From Myxococcales bacterium (lineage in GTDB: Bacteria; Myxococcota; Myxococcia; Myxococcales; JAJYLH01), in the NCBI GenBank assembly GCA_021787845.1, contig JAJYLH010000014.1, positions 26,855-90,854 on the forward strand: DNA of 64,000 bases. Reading direction: 5' to 3'. Shown in pieces: positions 24,829 through 34,365 of this stretch. The position numbers and the translations under genes are program-made. Under the pieces are notes generated by a model. The model was not told the DNA's origin. It did not search any database and saw only the letters and a program-made list of their open reading frames with translations. Every line of letters starts with the position of its first letter. Position 1 is the first letter of the stretch.

Positions 24829-27800
24829 TCAGCCCACCGCCGTCCGCAGGCGGCCGCGCAGGGCGAGGTGCTCGTCGCTGAGCGCGAAGCCGACCAGCTC
24901 CACCAGGTCTGGGCGCTCGAGGAGCGCCGCCGGGCTCTTCTCGTCCCGGGCGAGCACGCGGATGGCCGCCGCCAGGTCGCCCGCCGCCACCAGGCCGAAG
25001 CGATGAGAGCTGAAGGCCATCCCCTGAGTAGCGGCGCCAAAGGAGACCGTCCCGGCGAACTTCGGCACCAGCGCCTCCAACGCCTTGCGCTCCGCCCGTC
25101 CGACCGCGCGCCCGACCGCTTGCGCGAGCTCGGGGCTCTTCGTTCCGAAGCGCGAGAAAGCCGGGTCCGCCTGCCGCAGCGCTTCGGCCACCAGGTTCGC
25201 CACCTCGATCGGCTGCGCGAAAAAGGCGGCGTGGGTGCCGAGCCGCACCCGGCCGAGGAGCATCCCCAAGGTGAACAGGAGCTCTCCCGGTTCCCCCGCC
25301 AGCCGCGTCGCTCCCACCACCAGGCTCGGCGGCACCGTGTTCTCCACCCACGCCTGGTTCTGAGCCGGGCTGGACCGGTATAGCTCGAAGGGACCGGTGC
25401 CGAAGAGCTTCGCGAGCCGATCCGCCGCCGCCCGGCCCTCGCCCCGGAACCGGTCGTTCTTTCCGAGGCCATGCCGCTCGAGCGACCCGGGCACGATCTT
25501 CGGGAGCGCCGCCGCGAGCGCCACGAATGCCTCGCGAATCGGGGCCGCGCGCTCGAGCGGGTGCACGCACAGCTCGACGTCCGCCGGCGAGAGCGCCCCG
25601 ACGGGCTCCCGGCGCGCCTTCGCCGCCTGCGCGTGCCGCAGGCTCTCCTCCTCGGTGGCGGCGCCGAGGCCGACCAGGGCGGCGAGCGCGAGGAACGCCC
25701 CGTCGGGCTGCCCGCTCGCCGCAAAGAGAGAAGCAAGCTCTCGCAACGCATTCAACGACAGCGGCGCTTGCGAAACGAGCAGACGTAGCTCATTGAGCGC
25801 GCGCGCCCGCGTCGTCGGCGCGCGGCCGAGAAAACGCGCGAAGGAGAGCCGCAGCGCAGAGCTGCCCGGGTCCGCCTGGAGCGCGCGCTCGAACATCGCG
25901 GTCGCCCGGTCCGAGGTGCCCGCCGCTTCCCACGCCTGCGCCGCTTGGGCGAGATAGGCGACCGCGTCCGCGGGTCGGAGCGCCTCGGACCCGGCCAGGG
26001 TCTCGTACGCGCCCGCGAGCCCAGCGGAATCGCCGCTGGAGAGATAGAGCGCTTCCAACCCTTGCAGTGCCTCCGTGTCGCCGGGCAGGAGCTCCACCGC
26101 CCGGCGGAACAGGGCGGCAGCGCCGTCGGTATCCTTTTGAGCCTGCTTGCACCTCGCGGCCTGCCGCGCGAAGCGAGCACCGCTCGCGGGATCCCGCGCG
26201 GTCTGCAAGAGCCGGTCGAACGCTGCCTGGGCGAGCTGGTGCTCGCCCGCCGCCATCGCCGCCCGCGCGACGAGCTCCAGCCGCTCGGCCGTGCGCTTCT
26301 CCTCGAAGGCCGCTCGGGCCGCCACCAGCGCCTCGGCGCCCTGGCCCGCGGCGAGGTGCGCGTCGGCCAGCCGGACCTGGAGGCGAGCGCGATCGGCGCC
26401 GGCGACCTCGAGCGCTTTCGTCAACGGCTCGACCGCCGCCGCGGGATTGCCCGCGACCAAAGCGTAGTCGGCCTTCATCTCCAAGGCGGTCAAGTCCAGG
26501 GGAGCACGCGCCAGCGCCTGCTCGAGCGCCTCGGCCTCGCGCGCCCGGTCGCCGAGCTTCTCGTGCTGGAGCCGCGCGACCCGCAAGAACAGCGCCGCGC
26601 TCTTCGCGGCGTCGGGCTCGCTCGCGGCCGCGGCCTCCAGGAGCGCCGCCAGGTCAGCGAAGCGGTCCTGTTGTCCGAAGAGCGCGTCGAGGGCCGCCAG
26701 CGCTCGGCCGTCGGCCGGACGCGCGGCCAGGGTCTGCCGCAACGCCGCCTCGAACCGCGCGAGGTCGCCGTGCTCCCGCGCGACCGTCGCCGCGTCGAAG
26801 TGTAGCCCGGCAGCGGTCTCGGGGCCCGATTGCGCTTGCGCTTCCCGCGTGAGGAGGTCGACCACCTCGCGCCAGGCGCCCGCGGCCCCGTGCAGCCGCG
26901 CGGCCGCGCGCATCGCCGGAACGAGCTTGGGGTCGAGCGCGAGCGCGTCCTCGAACGCCTTGAGGGCGAGCGCCGCTTGCCCCGCCGCCTGGTGGAGCTT
27001 CCCGCGGGAGAAGGCGAGAAACGCCTGCGACTCGAGGTCGAGGTAGGGCGCCCGGCGCAGGTAGAGGTCGACGAGGCCGGCGTGGTCGGGCTTCTGTCGC
27101 AGCGCGACCTGCACCTCGTCCAAAGCGAAGCGGATGCGTCCGTCGACGGCGAGGGCCCGCCGGTACTCGTTGATCGCGCCGTCGGGGTCGCCCGCGGTCG
27201 CCCGGTCCAGAGCGGCGGCGGTCCTGAGGTAGGCCGCCGCGCGCACGTCGCGGCAGCGCGCCGCGAGCCGGCCCCGTATCTCCGCGCTCTTCAAACGGTC
27301 GCCGGTCAGGAGGTGGAGCCGGTCCAGCTCGGCCATCGTCGCGAGGTCGGAGCCGTCCTCTTCGAGGCTCTCCCGATAGAGCTCGATGGCGCGCCCGGGT
27401 TCGCCGAACCGGTCCGCGACCAGGGCGGCGAGGCGGCGCAACGCGACCGTCCGGTCCTTGAGCTGGGCGACCTGGACCTCCTGCTCCAGCGCCTGCCGGG
27501 CCCGGGAGTGGTCCGCCTTCGCGAGAGCGAGGCGGGAGAGCATCCGCCAAGCGGAGGCCTGCCGCGGCGCCGCCGCCACCGCCGCTTCGGTGAGCGCCAG
27601 CGCTCTTGCTGGGTCGAAGAGCTGCTCCTCGGCGATCTCCGCCGCCCGCTGCAGCGCCTCCGCCTTCGCGATGGGGTCGGTCAAGAGCCCGGCGTACTTC
27701 TCCCACGCGGCGGCGGCGCCGGAAGGATCGCCGCGGGCGGTCGCGGCGCGGGCGAGGTCGGCCCAGGCGGTCGGATGGCCCGGATGCTTCTCCAGGAGCG

Positions 27801-29697
27801 CCGAGAGCGACGTCGCCGCCCCGTCCCAGGACTTCGCCGCCAATTGCTTCGCCGCCTCCCGCTCCCGCGCGCGGCCAGCGGCGTCCTCGGGGGACAGCAC
27901 CAGCTCCGGGCGAACGCGCGCGACCAGCTCGAGCCCCCGCAACGCCGGGACGTAGCCCTTCTGCTCGCCGAGAACGCTCTTGTAGAGCCGGACCGCTTCC
28001 TTCAAGTTGCCCAGCGCCCGCGCCTGGAGGTCGGCCGCCCGCTGCAAGAGCCCGGGCTTGCGCTCGGGCACCTCGGCGACCTCCGCCTCCTTCTCCAGGC
28101 CCGCCGCCGCCTCCCGCCAGTCCTTCGCGGCCAGCGCGCACCGGACGAGCGCGCGCGACACCGGCATCGAGGGGTCCATCTCCAGCGCGAGCCGGTAGGC
28201 GGCCTGGGCGCTCGCCGGCTCGCCGAGCTTCGACTCCGCGAGCTCCGCCATGTCCAACAAGACCGCCCGCTTTCCCTCGCGGCTTCCCGCGAGGAGGTAG
28301 TCCTTTTCATAGAGCTGCGAGAGCGGTGCCCACTTCTCGGTCCGGGCGTAGACCGCGCAGAGCGCGTCGTGGGCCGCGAGGTGGGTGGGCGCATGCACGA
28401 GCGCCTCGAGGTAAGCGCCGATCGCCTCGTCGAACCGGCCGAGCTCTTCCAGGAGGAGGCCCGAGCGGCAGGCGAGGTCGGCCCGAGCCGCCGGGTCCGC
28501 CGCCTGACCCAGCGCCGCGCGGGTCTCCGTCAGCTCCTCGTCGACGGTCTTCAACGGCGCTTTCGCTTCGGTAGCCGCGAGTGCTTCCGGGTGGTTCGGA
28601 ACCAGCTCCAGCACCCGGGCGTAGTGCGCGGCCGCCTCGTCCGGACGCCCGGCGTGGTCGAGATGGCGAGCGAGCCGGAGCGCGGCGCCGGCCTTGTCGA
28701 GCGGGTCCCGCGCGGTCTCCAGGCGCGCGGCGAGGCTCGACTCCAGCGCCGCGTCGTCGCCCGCCCGGGTCGCGTGGTCGATGAACGCCTCCAGCGCGAG
28801 CCCGTCGCGGGGATTGATCTCGCGCGCGGCCCCCAACAGCTCCCGCGCCTCGTCGCCGTCCTCGCCGCGTCCCTCGACGAGCCGCGCGAGCCGGACCCGC
28901 GCCGCTGTCCCGCTGGAGGCGGCCACTTCCGCCCGGGCGATGCGCTCCAAGGTGGCCTGGTCGCCGGCCTTGAAGAGCCCGGCGAGGCACGTCGCCTGGG
29001 CCTCGAGATCGAGGGGCGCGAGCGCGATGAGCTCGCGGCGCAAGCCGGAAGCGGTCTCGGCGTCGCGCTGCTTCTCCGCCGCGAACGCCGCCCGCGATAG
29101 GTTACGGGCCTTGAGCGTGTCGTCGGTCAGCGCCTGTCCCAAGCGCGCCCGGAGCGAAACCTCGTCGGCCGCGTCCTGCCTCGCGGTGGCGGCGACGATG
29201 GCGCGTTCCAGCAGAACCGGGTGGTCGGGCACCAGGGTTTGGGCCTCGGCGAGCACCTTTGCGGCTCGCTCGGGCTGGCCGAGCTTCTGTTCGTACACCG
29301 CCGCCTCGGCGCGGAGGATCTCGAATCGCTCGGCGGTGTCGGTCACCGTCTCGAGCTCCTGGCGGTAGAGCTCGGCCACCCGCTCCCACTCGCCGGTCTC
29401 GGCGAGGAGCGAGCGTAGCGAGTCCCGTGCCGGCTGGTAGGAGGGCTCTCGCTCCCTCGCGGCGGTGAAGCAGCGCTCGGCGGAGGCGCGATCCTGCCGG
29501 TCGAGCCAGCGCCACCCGGCTTCGACCCAGAGCCGTGGGGCGACCGGACCGGTGGCGCGCGCGGCCTCGTCCTCGAGGCGACGAGGGTCGGCGCGGTCGT
29601 CGGGGGCCGGAGCGGTGCCGGCGGGCTCGGAGGCGGTGGTGGGTGGAGGAGCGGCGCTGGGCACGGGCGCAGGAGCAAGCGGGCCTGGGTCGGACAT
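24829..29697 (-). CDS. Giant TPR-repeat protein
   Basis: About 1622 residues. Beyond a Pro/Ala-rich N-terminus (~1-45) nearly the whole chain is tandem 34-residue helical repeats with W-LG-Y-A-F-P-type positions (for example AWADLARAATARGD and ALALTEAAVAAAPRQASAW). The last ~250 residues form a different, apparently folded domain (KIVPGSLERHGLGKNDRFRG and ENTVPPSLVVGATRLAGEPG) seen at the ends of very large TPR proteins of myxobacteria. The start at 29697 has a clear Shine-Dalgarno (GGAGGGAA). No signal peptide is seen, so it is probably a cytoplasmic scaffold; partners unknown. It diverges from aspS. Confidence 0.85.
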   Translation of the reverse strand: MSDPGPLAPAPVPSAAPPPTTASEPAGTAPAPDDRADPRRLEDEAARATGPVAPRLWVEAGWRWLDRQDRASAERCFTAAREREPSYQPARDSLRSLLAETGEWERVAELYRQELETVTDTAERFEILRAEAAVYEQKLGQPERAAKVLAEAQTLVPDHPVLLERAIVAATARQDAADEVSLRARLGQALTDDTLKARNLSRAAFAAEKQRDAETASGLRRELIALAPLDLEAQATCLAGLFKAGDQATLERIARAEVAASSGTAARVRLARLVEGRGEDGDEARELLGAAREINPRDGLALEAFIDHATRAGDDAALESSLAARLETARDPLDKAGAALRLARHLDHAGRPDEAAAHYARVLELVPNHPEALAATEAKAPLKTVDEELTETRAALGQAADPAARADLACRSGLLLEELGRFDEAIGAYLEALVHAPTHLAAHDALCAVYARTEKWAPLSQLYEKDYLLAGSREGKRAVLLDMAELAESKLGEPASAQAAYRLALEMDPSMPVSRALVRCALAAKDWREAAAGLEKEAEVAEVPERKPGLLQRAADLQARALGNLKEAVRLYKSVLGEQKGYVPALRGLELVARVRPELVLSPEDAAGRAREREAAKQLAAKSWDGAATSLSALLEKHPGHPTAWADLARAATARGDPSGAAAAWEKYAGLLTDPIAKAEALQRAAEIAEEQLFDPARALALTEAAVAAAPRQASAWRMLSRLALAKADHSRARQALEQEVQVAQLKDRTVALRRLAALVADRFGEPGRAIELYRESLEEDGSDLATMAELDRLHLLTGDRLKSAEIRGRLAARCRDVRAAAYLRTAAALDRATAGDPDGAINEYRRALAVDGRIRFALDEVQVALRQKPDHAGLVDLYLRRAPYLDLESQAFLAFSRGKLHQAAGQAALALKAFEDALALDPKLVPAMRAAARLHGAAGAWREVVDLLTREAQAQSGPETAAGLHFDAATVAREHGDLARFEAALRQTLAARPADGRALAALDALFGQQDRFADLAALLEAAAASEPDAAKSAALFLRVARLQHEKLGDRAREAEALEQALARAPLDLTALEMKADYALVAGNPAAAVEPLTKALEVAGADRARLQVRLADAHLAAGQGAEALVAARAAFEEKRTAERLELVARAAMAAGEHQLAQAAFDRLLQTARDPASGARFARQAARCKQAQKDTDGAAALFRRAVELLPGDTEALQGLEALYLSSGDSAGLAGAYETLAGSEALRPADAVAYLAQAAQAWEAAGTSDRATAMFERALQADPGSSALRLSFARFLGRAPTTRARALNELRLLVSQAPLSLNALRELASLFAASGQPDGAFLALAALVGLGAATEEESLRHAQAAKARREPVGALSPADVELCVHPLERAAPIREAFVALAAALPKIVPGSLERHGLGKNDRFRGEGRAAADRLAKLFGTGPFELYRSSPAQNQAWVENTVPPSLVVGATRLAGEPGELLFTLGMLLGRVRLGTHAAFFAQPIEVANLVAEALRQADPAFSRFGTKSPELAQAVGRAVGRAERKALEALVPKFAGTVSFGAATQGMAFSSHRFGLVAAGDLAAAIRVLARDEKSPAALLERPDLVELVGFALSDEHLALRGRLRTAVG

Positions 29698-29809
29698 CGA
29701 TTCCCTCCAGCTCAAGGGAGCGCGGTTCTAGGCGCGGCGCGGTCTTCGGCACAAGGATTTCGCCGCCCGCCCCCGGCGAGCCGGTCTTCCTTCGAGCGAG
29801 GCCGAACCA

Positions 29810-29833
29810 GGCGCGTTATCGTACGCGCCTTTT
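29810..29833 (+). terminator. GC-rich hairpin with T-run ahead of aspS
   Basis: GGCGCGT-TATCGT-ACGCGCC forms a perfect 7-bp stem followed by TTTT, 41 bp before the aspS start. In the divergent TPR/aspS region it could be an attenuator of aspS. A chance palindrome cannot be excluded. Confidence 0.4.
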
Positions 29834-29873
29834 CGTGCCGCCAGGGCGGATTCGGAAGCGGCAGGGGACCGAG

Positions 29874-31748
29874 GTGTCAGTGGGCCAGTTCATCAGCGAG
29901 GTCAAGCGGACGCACCGGTGCGGCGAGCTGACCGGGAAGAACGTGGGCGAGCGGGCGGTGCTCTTCGGCTGGGTGCACACCCGGCGGGACCACGGGGGCG
30001 CGGTGTTCATCGACATGCGCGACCGGACCGGGTTGACGCAGGTGGTGTTCGACCCGTCGCTCGCGAACGTTCCCGAGCCGCTGCGCTCGACGCTCGATGG
30101 CGCCTCGGTGGCCGCGGCGCACCAACTCGCGCACGCGCAACTGCGCAGCGAGTTCTGCTTCGGCGTCGAAGGGGTGGTCGTCAGCCGGGGCGAGAACGTG
30201 AACCCGAAGATGAAGACGGGCGAGATCGAGGTGGTCGCGGTCCGCCTGGAGATCTTCAACCGCTCGGAGGCGGTGCCGTTCCCCCTGGACGACGACATCG
30301 ACACCGCGGAGGACAAGCGGCTCGCCTATCGCTACCTCGACCTCAGGCGGCGGCCGCTGCAGGAGGCGCTCGTCCAGCGCTCGCGGGCGAACCGGATCGT
30401 CCGGTCGTACTTCGGCGAGCGGGAGTTCGTGGAGCTGGAGACGCCGTTCCTCGTCAAGTACACGCCGGGTGGGGCGCGCAACTTCCTCGTCCCCGCGCGG
30501 CTGAGCCCGGGCAAGTTCTACGCCCTCGCGGAGAGCCCACAGCTCTTCAAGCAGCTCTTCATGGTCGCCGGCTTCGACCGCTACTTCCAGCTCGTCAAGT
30601 GCTTTCGGGACGAGGACCTGCGCCTCGACCGGCAGCCGGAGTTCACGCAGATCGACGTGGAGATGTCCTTCGTCAGCCAGGACGACGTGTTCACGGAAAT
30701 CGAGGGGCTCCTCCGGCGCCTGTGGAAAGAGCTTCTGAATGTGGAGCTGCCGGTACCCTTCCCGCGAATGGCCTTCGACGAGTCGATGCGCCGGTTCGGG
30801 AACGACAAGCCGGACCTGCGCTTCGGGCTCGAGCACGTCGAGCTGACCGAGGTGATCAAGGCGCATCCCGAAGGCGGGCTGCCGCTGTTCGTGGAGGCGG
30901 TGGAGCAGGGCGGCATCGCCAAGGCCATCCGGGTGCCCGCCCGCCATCCGCTCTCGCGCAAGGAGCAGGACGAGCTGGAGACGGTCTGCAAGGGGATGGG
31001 CGCGAAGGGGCTCGCGCGGGCGAAGGTCGGCGAGAGCGGCGAGTGGACGCAGAGCCCGCTCGCGAAGACGGTGACCCCCGGCCTGCGCCAGGCGATCAAC
31101 GCGGCGACGGGGGCCGAGGCGGGCGACCTCCTGCTCTTCCAGTTCGGCAAGGAGAGCGTCGTCCACACGGTGCTCGCGAACCTCCGCCTCCACCTGGGCA
31201 AGAAGCTCAAGCTGATTCCCGAGCACGGCACCGACGGCCGCTGGAATTTCCTCTGGGTGGTCGACCCGCCGCTGTTCGAATACGACGAGGAGCAAGAGCG
31301 CTACGTGGCGGCGCATCACGCCTTCACCCGGCCGCACGACGAGGACGTGCCGCTCCTCGAGACCGACCCCGGCAAGGTGAAGTGCTACCGCTACGACTGC
31401 GTGCTCAACGGCTTCGAGATCGGCGGCGGCTCGATTCGGCTGCACGACCCGGAGGTGCAGGCGCGGGTGTTCCAGGCCCTGGGCATCTCGGAGGCGGAGG
31501 CGCAAGAGAAGTTCGGCTTCCTCCTGCAGGCGCTCAAGTTCGGGGCGCCGCCGCACGGGGGCATCGCGCTGGGCATGGACCGGCTGGCGATGTTGATGGC
31601 CGGCGCGCCCAGCTTGCGCGACGTGATTCCGTTCCCGAAGACGCAGAAGGGCACCGACCTGATGACCGACGCGCCCGGGTCGGTCTCGGCGGAGCAGCTC
31701 GCCGAGCTCAAGGTGCGCACGCTCGCGGTCGAGCCGCCGAGAGAGTAG
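29874..31748 (+). CDS. aspS: Aspartyl-tRNA synthetase
   Basis: 624 residues. An N-terminal OB-fold anticodon-binding domain (GWVHTRRDHGGAVFIDMRD) precedes a class II catalytic core with motif 2 CFRDEDLRLDRQPEFTQID and motif 3 GGIALGMDRLAML; the bacterial GAD insertion lies between (~300-420). It charges tRNA-Asp. Start GTG 29874 has AGGGGA upstream; a second GTG lies two codons later. truA follows after 34 bp and is likely co-transcribed. Confidence 0.96.
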   Translation: MSVGQFISEVKRTHRCGELTGKNVGERAVLFGWVHTRRDHGGAVFIDMRDRTGLTQVVFDPSLANVPEPLRSTLDGASVAAAHQLAHAQLRSEFCFGVEGVVVSRGENVNPKMKTGEIEVVAVRLEIFNRSEAVPFPLDDDIDTAEDKRLAYRYLDLRRRPLQEALVQRSRANRIVRSYFGEREFVELETPFLVKYTPGGARNFLVPARLSPGKFYALAESPQLFKQLFMVAGFDRYFQLVKCFRDEDLRLDRQPEFTQIDVEMSFVSQDDVFTEIEGLLRRLWKELLNVELPVPFPRMAFDESMRRFGNDKPDLRFGLEHVELTEVIKAHPEGGLPLFVEAVEQGGIAKAIRVPARHPLSRKEQDELETVCKGMGAKGLARAKVGESGEWTQSPLAKTVTPGLRQAINAATGAEAGDLLLFQFGKESVVHTVLANLRLHLGKKLKLIPEHGTDGRWNFLWVVDPPLFEYDEEQERYVAAHHAFTRPHDEDVPLLETDPGKVKCYRYDCVLNGFEIGGGSIRLHDPEVQARVFQALGISEAEAQEKFGFLLQALKFGAPPHGGIALGMDRLAMLMAGAPSLRDVIPFPKTQKGTDLMTDAPGSVSAEQLAELKVRTLAVEPPRE

Positions 31749-31782
31749 GGCGGGGTCGATTCGCCCAGCGGGAGCGGCGCCG

Positions 31783-32556
31783 GTGCCCACCTGGAAGCTC
31801 ACGCTCGAGTACGACGGCCGCGGCTTCGTGGGGTGGCAGCGCCAGCCGAACGGGACGAGCGTGCAGGAGGTCGTCGAGGGGGCGCTGGCGAGCCTCCATG
31901 CGGGCGAGCCGATCCCGGTGACGGCGGCCGGGCGGACCGACGCGGGCGTGCACGCGCGCGGGCAGGTGGTGTCGTTCTCGACCTCGAAAGCTCTGCCGGT
32001 CTCGGCGTACCAGCTCGGACTGAACGGGCGGTTGCCGCGCACCATCGCGGTGCGCGACGCCCAGCTCGCGCCGGACGGCTTCGACGCCCGCCGCTGGGCG
32101 CGGGGGAAGCGCTACGTCTATCGCGTCCTGCAGAGCCGCTTTCGCTCCCCCTTGCGGGAGGGGCGGGTATGGCTCCTCCATCGGCCGCTGGAGGTGGCCG
32201 CGATGCGCGAGGCGGCCGGGCACCTCGTCGGCGCGCACGACTTCTCGGCGTTTCGCGCGGCGGACTGCGAGGCGAAGAACCCGGTGCGGGAGGTGCGGCG
32301 GCTGGAGGTCGAGGCGCGGGGCGACGAGGTCGTCTTCACCGTCGAGGCGACGGCGTTCTTGAAGCACATGGTCCGGAACCTGGTCGGCACCCTGGTCGAG
32401 GTCGGGCAGCACAAGCGTGCGCCCGAGGCGATGCCGGGGCTGCTCGCCTCGTGCGACCGCGCGCAGGCGGGCCGCACCGCTCCCGCGGAAGGCCTGTGCC
32501 TGGACGAGGTCTTCTACGACCTCGCCGCGGGCTCGCCGCTCGACCGTCGCACTTGA
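31783..32556 (+). CDS. truA: tRNA pseudouridine synthase A
   Basis: 257 residues, GTG start. LEYDGRGFVGWQRQP, the catalytic Asp in AGRTDAGVHARGQ, and FLKHMVRNLVGTL near the C-terminus identify TruA, which makes pseudouridines 38-40 in the anticodon arm. The stop codon TGA shares its last two bases with the first GATC of repeat array 2, so the array begins exactly at the end of the gene. Confidence 0.96.
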   Translation: MPTWKLTLEYDGRGFVGWQRQPNGTSVQEVVEGALASLHAGEPIPVTAAGRTDAGVHARGQVVSFSTSKALPVSAYQLGLNGRLPRTIAVRDAQLAPDGFDARRWARGKRYVYRVLQSRFRSPLREGRVWLLHRPLEVAAMREAAGHLVGAHDFSAFRAADCEAKNPVREVRRLEVEARGDEVVFTVEATAFLKHMVRNLVGTLVEVGQHKRAPEAMPGLLASCDRAQAGRTAPAEGLCLDEVFYDLAAGSPLDRRT

Positions 32557-32600
32557 TCGGACCGATCAGTCCGATCCGACCGATCGGTCTGATCAGTCGT
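32555..32600. repeat. 9-bp GATC array, copy 2
   Basis: GATC occurs at 32555, 32564, 32573, 32582 and 32591, five units at 9-bp spacing. It starts within the truA stop codon. Confidence 0.88.
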
Positions 32601-32672
32601 TGGGCGCGCCCGGATGCCTTCGCCGGTCTCTGACACCTGGCTATCCGTTGACGCACTTGCCCCGATGGTGGA

Positions 32673-32786
32673 CCCGATTTCGACGAACGGGTCGGCGCCA
32701 AGGCACGTGTTTCTCGATGCGGTCGAGGGAGATCCAGGCGTCGGCGGCGCGCGTGGCACTCGCTGATGACCTTGCCACCCCCATCC
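32673..32786 (-). pseudogene. IS630-family transposase fragment (second remnant)
   Basis: Reading leftward, GGKVISECHARR matches the same block as the remnant near 13.9 kb, and the neighbouring frame gives DAWISLDRIEKHVP, resembling the following FLDRIE segment. At the DNA level the ~30 bp around 32746-32776 match 13864-13894 with one difference. Only a short, frameshifted piece survives. The remainder of 32601-32824 shows nothing else. Confidence 0.5.
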
Positions 32787-32824
32787 GCGCAGGGGGGCCC
32801 CCGGAGGGGCGGCGAGCCGATGGG

Positions 32825-33508
32825 CTAGTGTAGTATGGGAGCGCTGCTGGCCGGCTTGAGCGGCGCCGGTGTCAGCGCGGGAGCCGGCGCCTTGGCCGTG
32901 GCGCGGGCGCGCCAGAGGTCGATGCTGGTGTAGACGACTTCAGTGGTGGAGAGCTTGCGCGCGTCGGTCCGGTGTTCCTTCTTCACCTCCGCCGCGGGCG
33001 TTCGGTCGACGCGGAGCTGAATCAGGGTGGTCCCGTCGGTCCAGCCGACCAGGTCGACCGCCACGCCCGTCCGCGGGTCCATCATGCCCGGAATGGGCGC
33101 TCCCGGACCGTACTTGGCCACCACCATCCGGTACAGCTCGTCGTAACCCCGCGCGTAATCGTCGGTGAAGTGCGGGACGAAGACCGCGCGCAGGAGCTTC
33201 CCCTTCCAGAAATAGGCCTCGATGCGCTTGATGGTGGGCTTCTGGTCCGGCCCGGGCACTGCGAACAACTCGCGCACGAGGTCGGGGCTTCCGGGCGCCG
33301 GCCCTCTTTCGATCGGGGTCCCGAAGCGCTTCTCCACATCGGCAGCGCTCATGCCCCATTTGGCGCCCTTGTAGCCATCGCCGAAGTCGCGCGGGTGCGG
33401 AGTGGGAATCACCGCCGGCGCCGACTTGGTCGGCGGCTGGACCCGAGGCTTGCAGGCGGGCACGGCGAGAACGACCGCGGCGAGGACCGCCAGAGCAGAA
33501 CGGGTCAC
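32825..33508 (-). CDS. Lipoprotein encoded at the end of the tol operon
   Basis: 227 residues from GTG 33508 (GGAG upstream; a TTG overlapping the tolA stop is the alternative start). A signal helix ends at VPAC, a lipobox-like site with an atypical Pro. The mature part has YKGAKWGMSAADVEKRFGTP, a motif shared by many predicted lipoproteins, and an Ala/Pro-rich tail. Specific function unknown. Its position after tolQRA suggests an envelope role; no OmpA-type Pal domain is present, so it is not Pal. Confidence 0.7.
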   Translation of the reverse strand: MTRSALAVLAAVVLAVPACKPRVQPPTKSAPAVIPTPHPRDFGDGYKGAKWGMSAADVEKRFGTPIERGPAPGSPDLVRELFAVPGPDQKPTIKRIEAYFWKGKLLRAVFVPHFTDDYARGYDELYRMVVAKYGPGAPIPGMMDPRTGVAVDLVGWTDGTTLIQLRVDRTPAAEVKKEHRTDARKLSTTEVVYTSIDLWRARATAKAPAPALTPAPLKPASSAPILH

Positions 33509-33564
33509 GGGTGGCTCCCAAACGAGCTGCCTCGGTGCGGCCGTCGTCCGGCCCGCGGTCGAGG

Positions 33565-34359
33565 TCAAGGGTGGTAGTTCAACTGGAATCCGTCGGGGTA
33601 CTGCGCGAGAAAGCCCGGCGGCGGCGCCGGGAGCGTCATCCGCTTGAGCGCGCTGGAGATGGCGTCGTCGAACTGGGTGTTGCCGCTCGATTTCGCCAGG
33701 CGCGCCTCGATGATCCGGCCGTCGGCGCCGATCTGCATGTTGACCACCGCTTGCAGGTACATCCGCTCCTTCTCGCCGATGGTCTGCGGCAAGACGAAGT
33801 TGCGCCGGAGAGTCGCCTGGACCAGCGCCAGATACCGGTCGCCCGCCGCCGCGGTGTCGGCGTTGCCGTTGGCGTCCCCGTCCGCCTCGCCGACCGGCGG
33901 CTCTACCGTCTTGCCGGTGGGCCCCTGGGGGGCAGGACCGATGTGGCCTAGCGCATCCGCCAGTCGCTGCTGCGCCTGGAGGATGCGGCGGGCCTTCTCC
34001 TCGAGCGCGCGCTCCTTCACCGCGGCGGGGTTCGGCACCGCTCCCGGGGTAGGCACCGGCGCGACGCGCGAGGTCGACGGCGACCGGGTCGGGCTCGGGA
34101 GCCGCGGCAGGAGGCGCTTGTTGCGCGGCGTCCCCAGCCGCACGAGCTTGGCGATGATCGGCTGCTCCACTCTCACCCGGGGCGGCGCGAGGCGGGCGTA
34201 GGCGAGGGCGCCGCCAAACATCGCGACGTGGGCGGCGAGGCTGACCGCGAGGCCGGTCCTGATGCCGACCCGCGAGCGCCCCACCAGCCGATAGCGCTCG
34301 CGAAAGCCGGCGCCCGCCGTCGGTTGGTCCCGCCCGGCGCTGGCGCTGCCGGTCACCAT
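33565..34359 (-). CDS. tolA: TolA/TonB-type energy-transducing protein
   Basis: 264 residues: a short basic cytoplasmic N-terminus, one TM helix (GLAVSLAAHVAMFGGALAYA, ~34-54), a Pro-rich periplasmic linker, a short helical stretch (KERALEEKARRILQAQQRLA) and a C-terminal TonB/TolA-like domain (NMQIGADGRIIEARLAKSSG then ALKRMTLP.PP). It follows tolR by 6 bp and should link the TolQR motor to the outer membrane. The helical stalk is much shorter than in E. coli TolA, so it is TonB-like in size. Confidence 0.8.
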   Translation of the reverse strand: MVTGSASAGRDQPTAGAGFRERYRLVGRSRVGIRTGLAVSLAAHVAMFGGALAYARLAPPRVRVEQPIIAKLVRLGTPRNKRLLPRLPSPTRSPSTSRVAPVPTPGAVPNPAAVKERALEEKARRILQAQQRLADALGHIGPAPQGPTGKTVEPPVGEADGDANGNADTAAAGDRYLALVQATLRRNFVLPQTIGEKERMYLQAVVNMQIGADGRIIEARLAKSSGNTQFDDAISSALKRMTLPAPPPGFLAQYPDGFQLNYHP

Positions 34360-34365
34360 CTCGGT

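Noticed and set aside
24652..29100. Long rightward open frames opposite the TPR gene
   Set aside because: They arise from high-GC codon bias on the opposite strand; they are Arg-rich, lack motifs, and the leftward frame has clear TPR periodicity and an RBS.
29535..29873. N-terminal extension of AspRS
   Set aside because: It lies antisense to the TPR gene start; the OB-fold begins right after GTG 29874.
32825..33508. Pal lipoprotein of the Tol system
   Set aside because: It has a lipoprotein signal but no OmpA-like peptidoglycan-binding motif.
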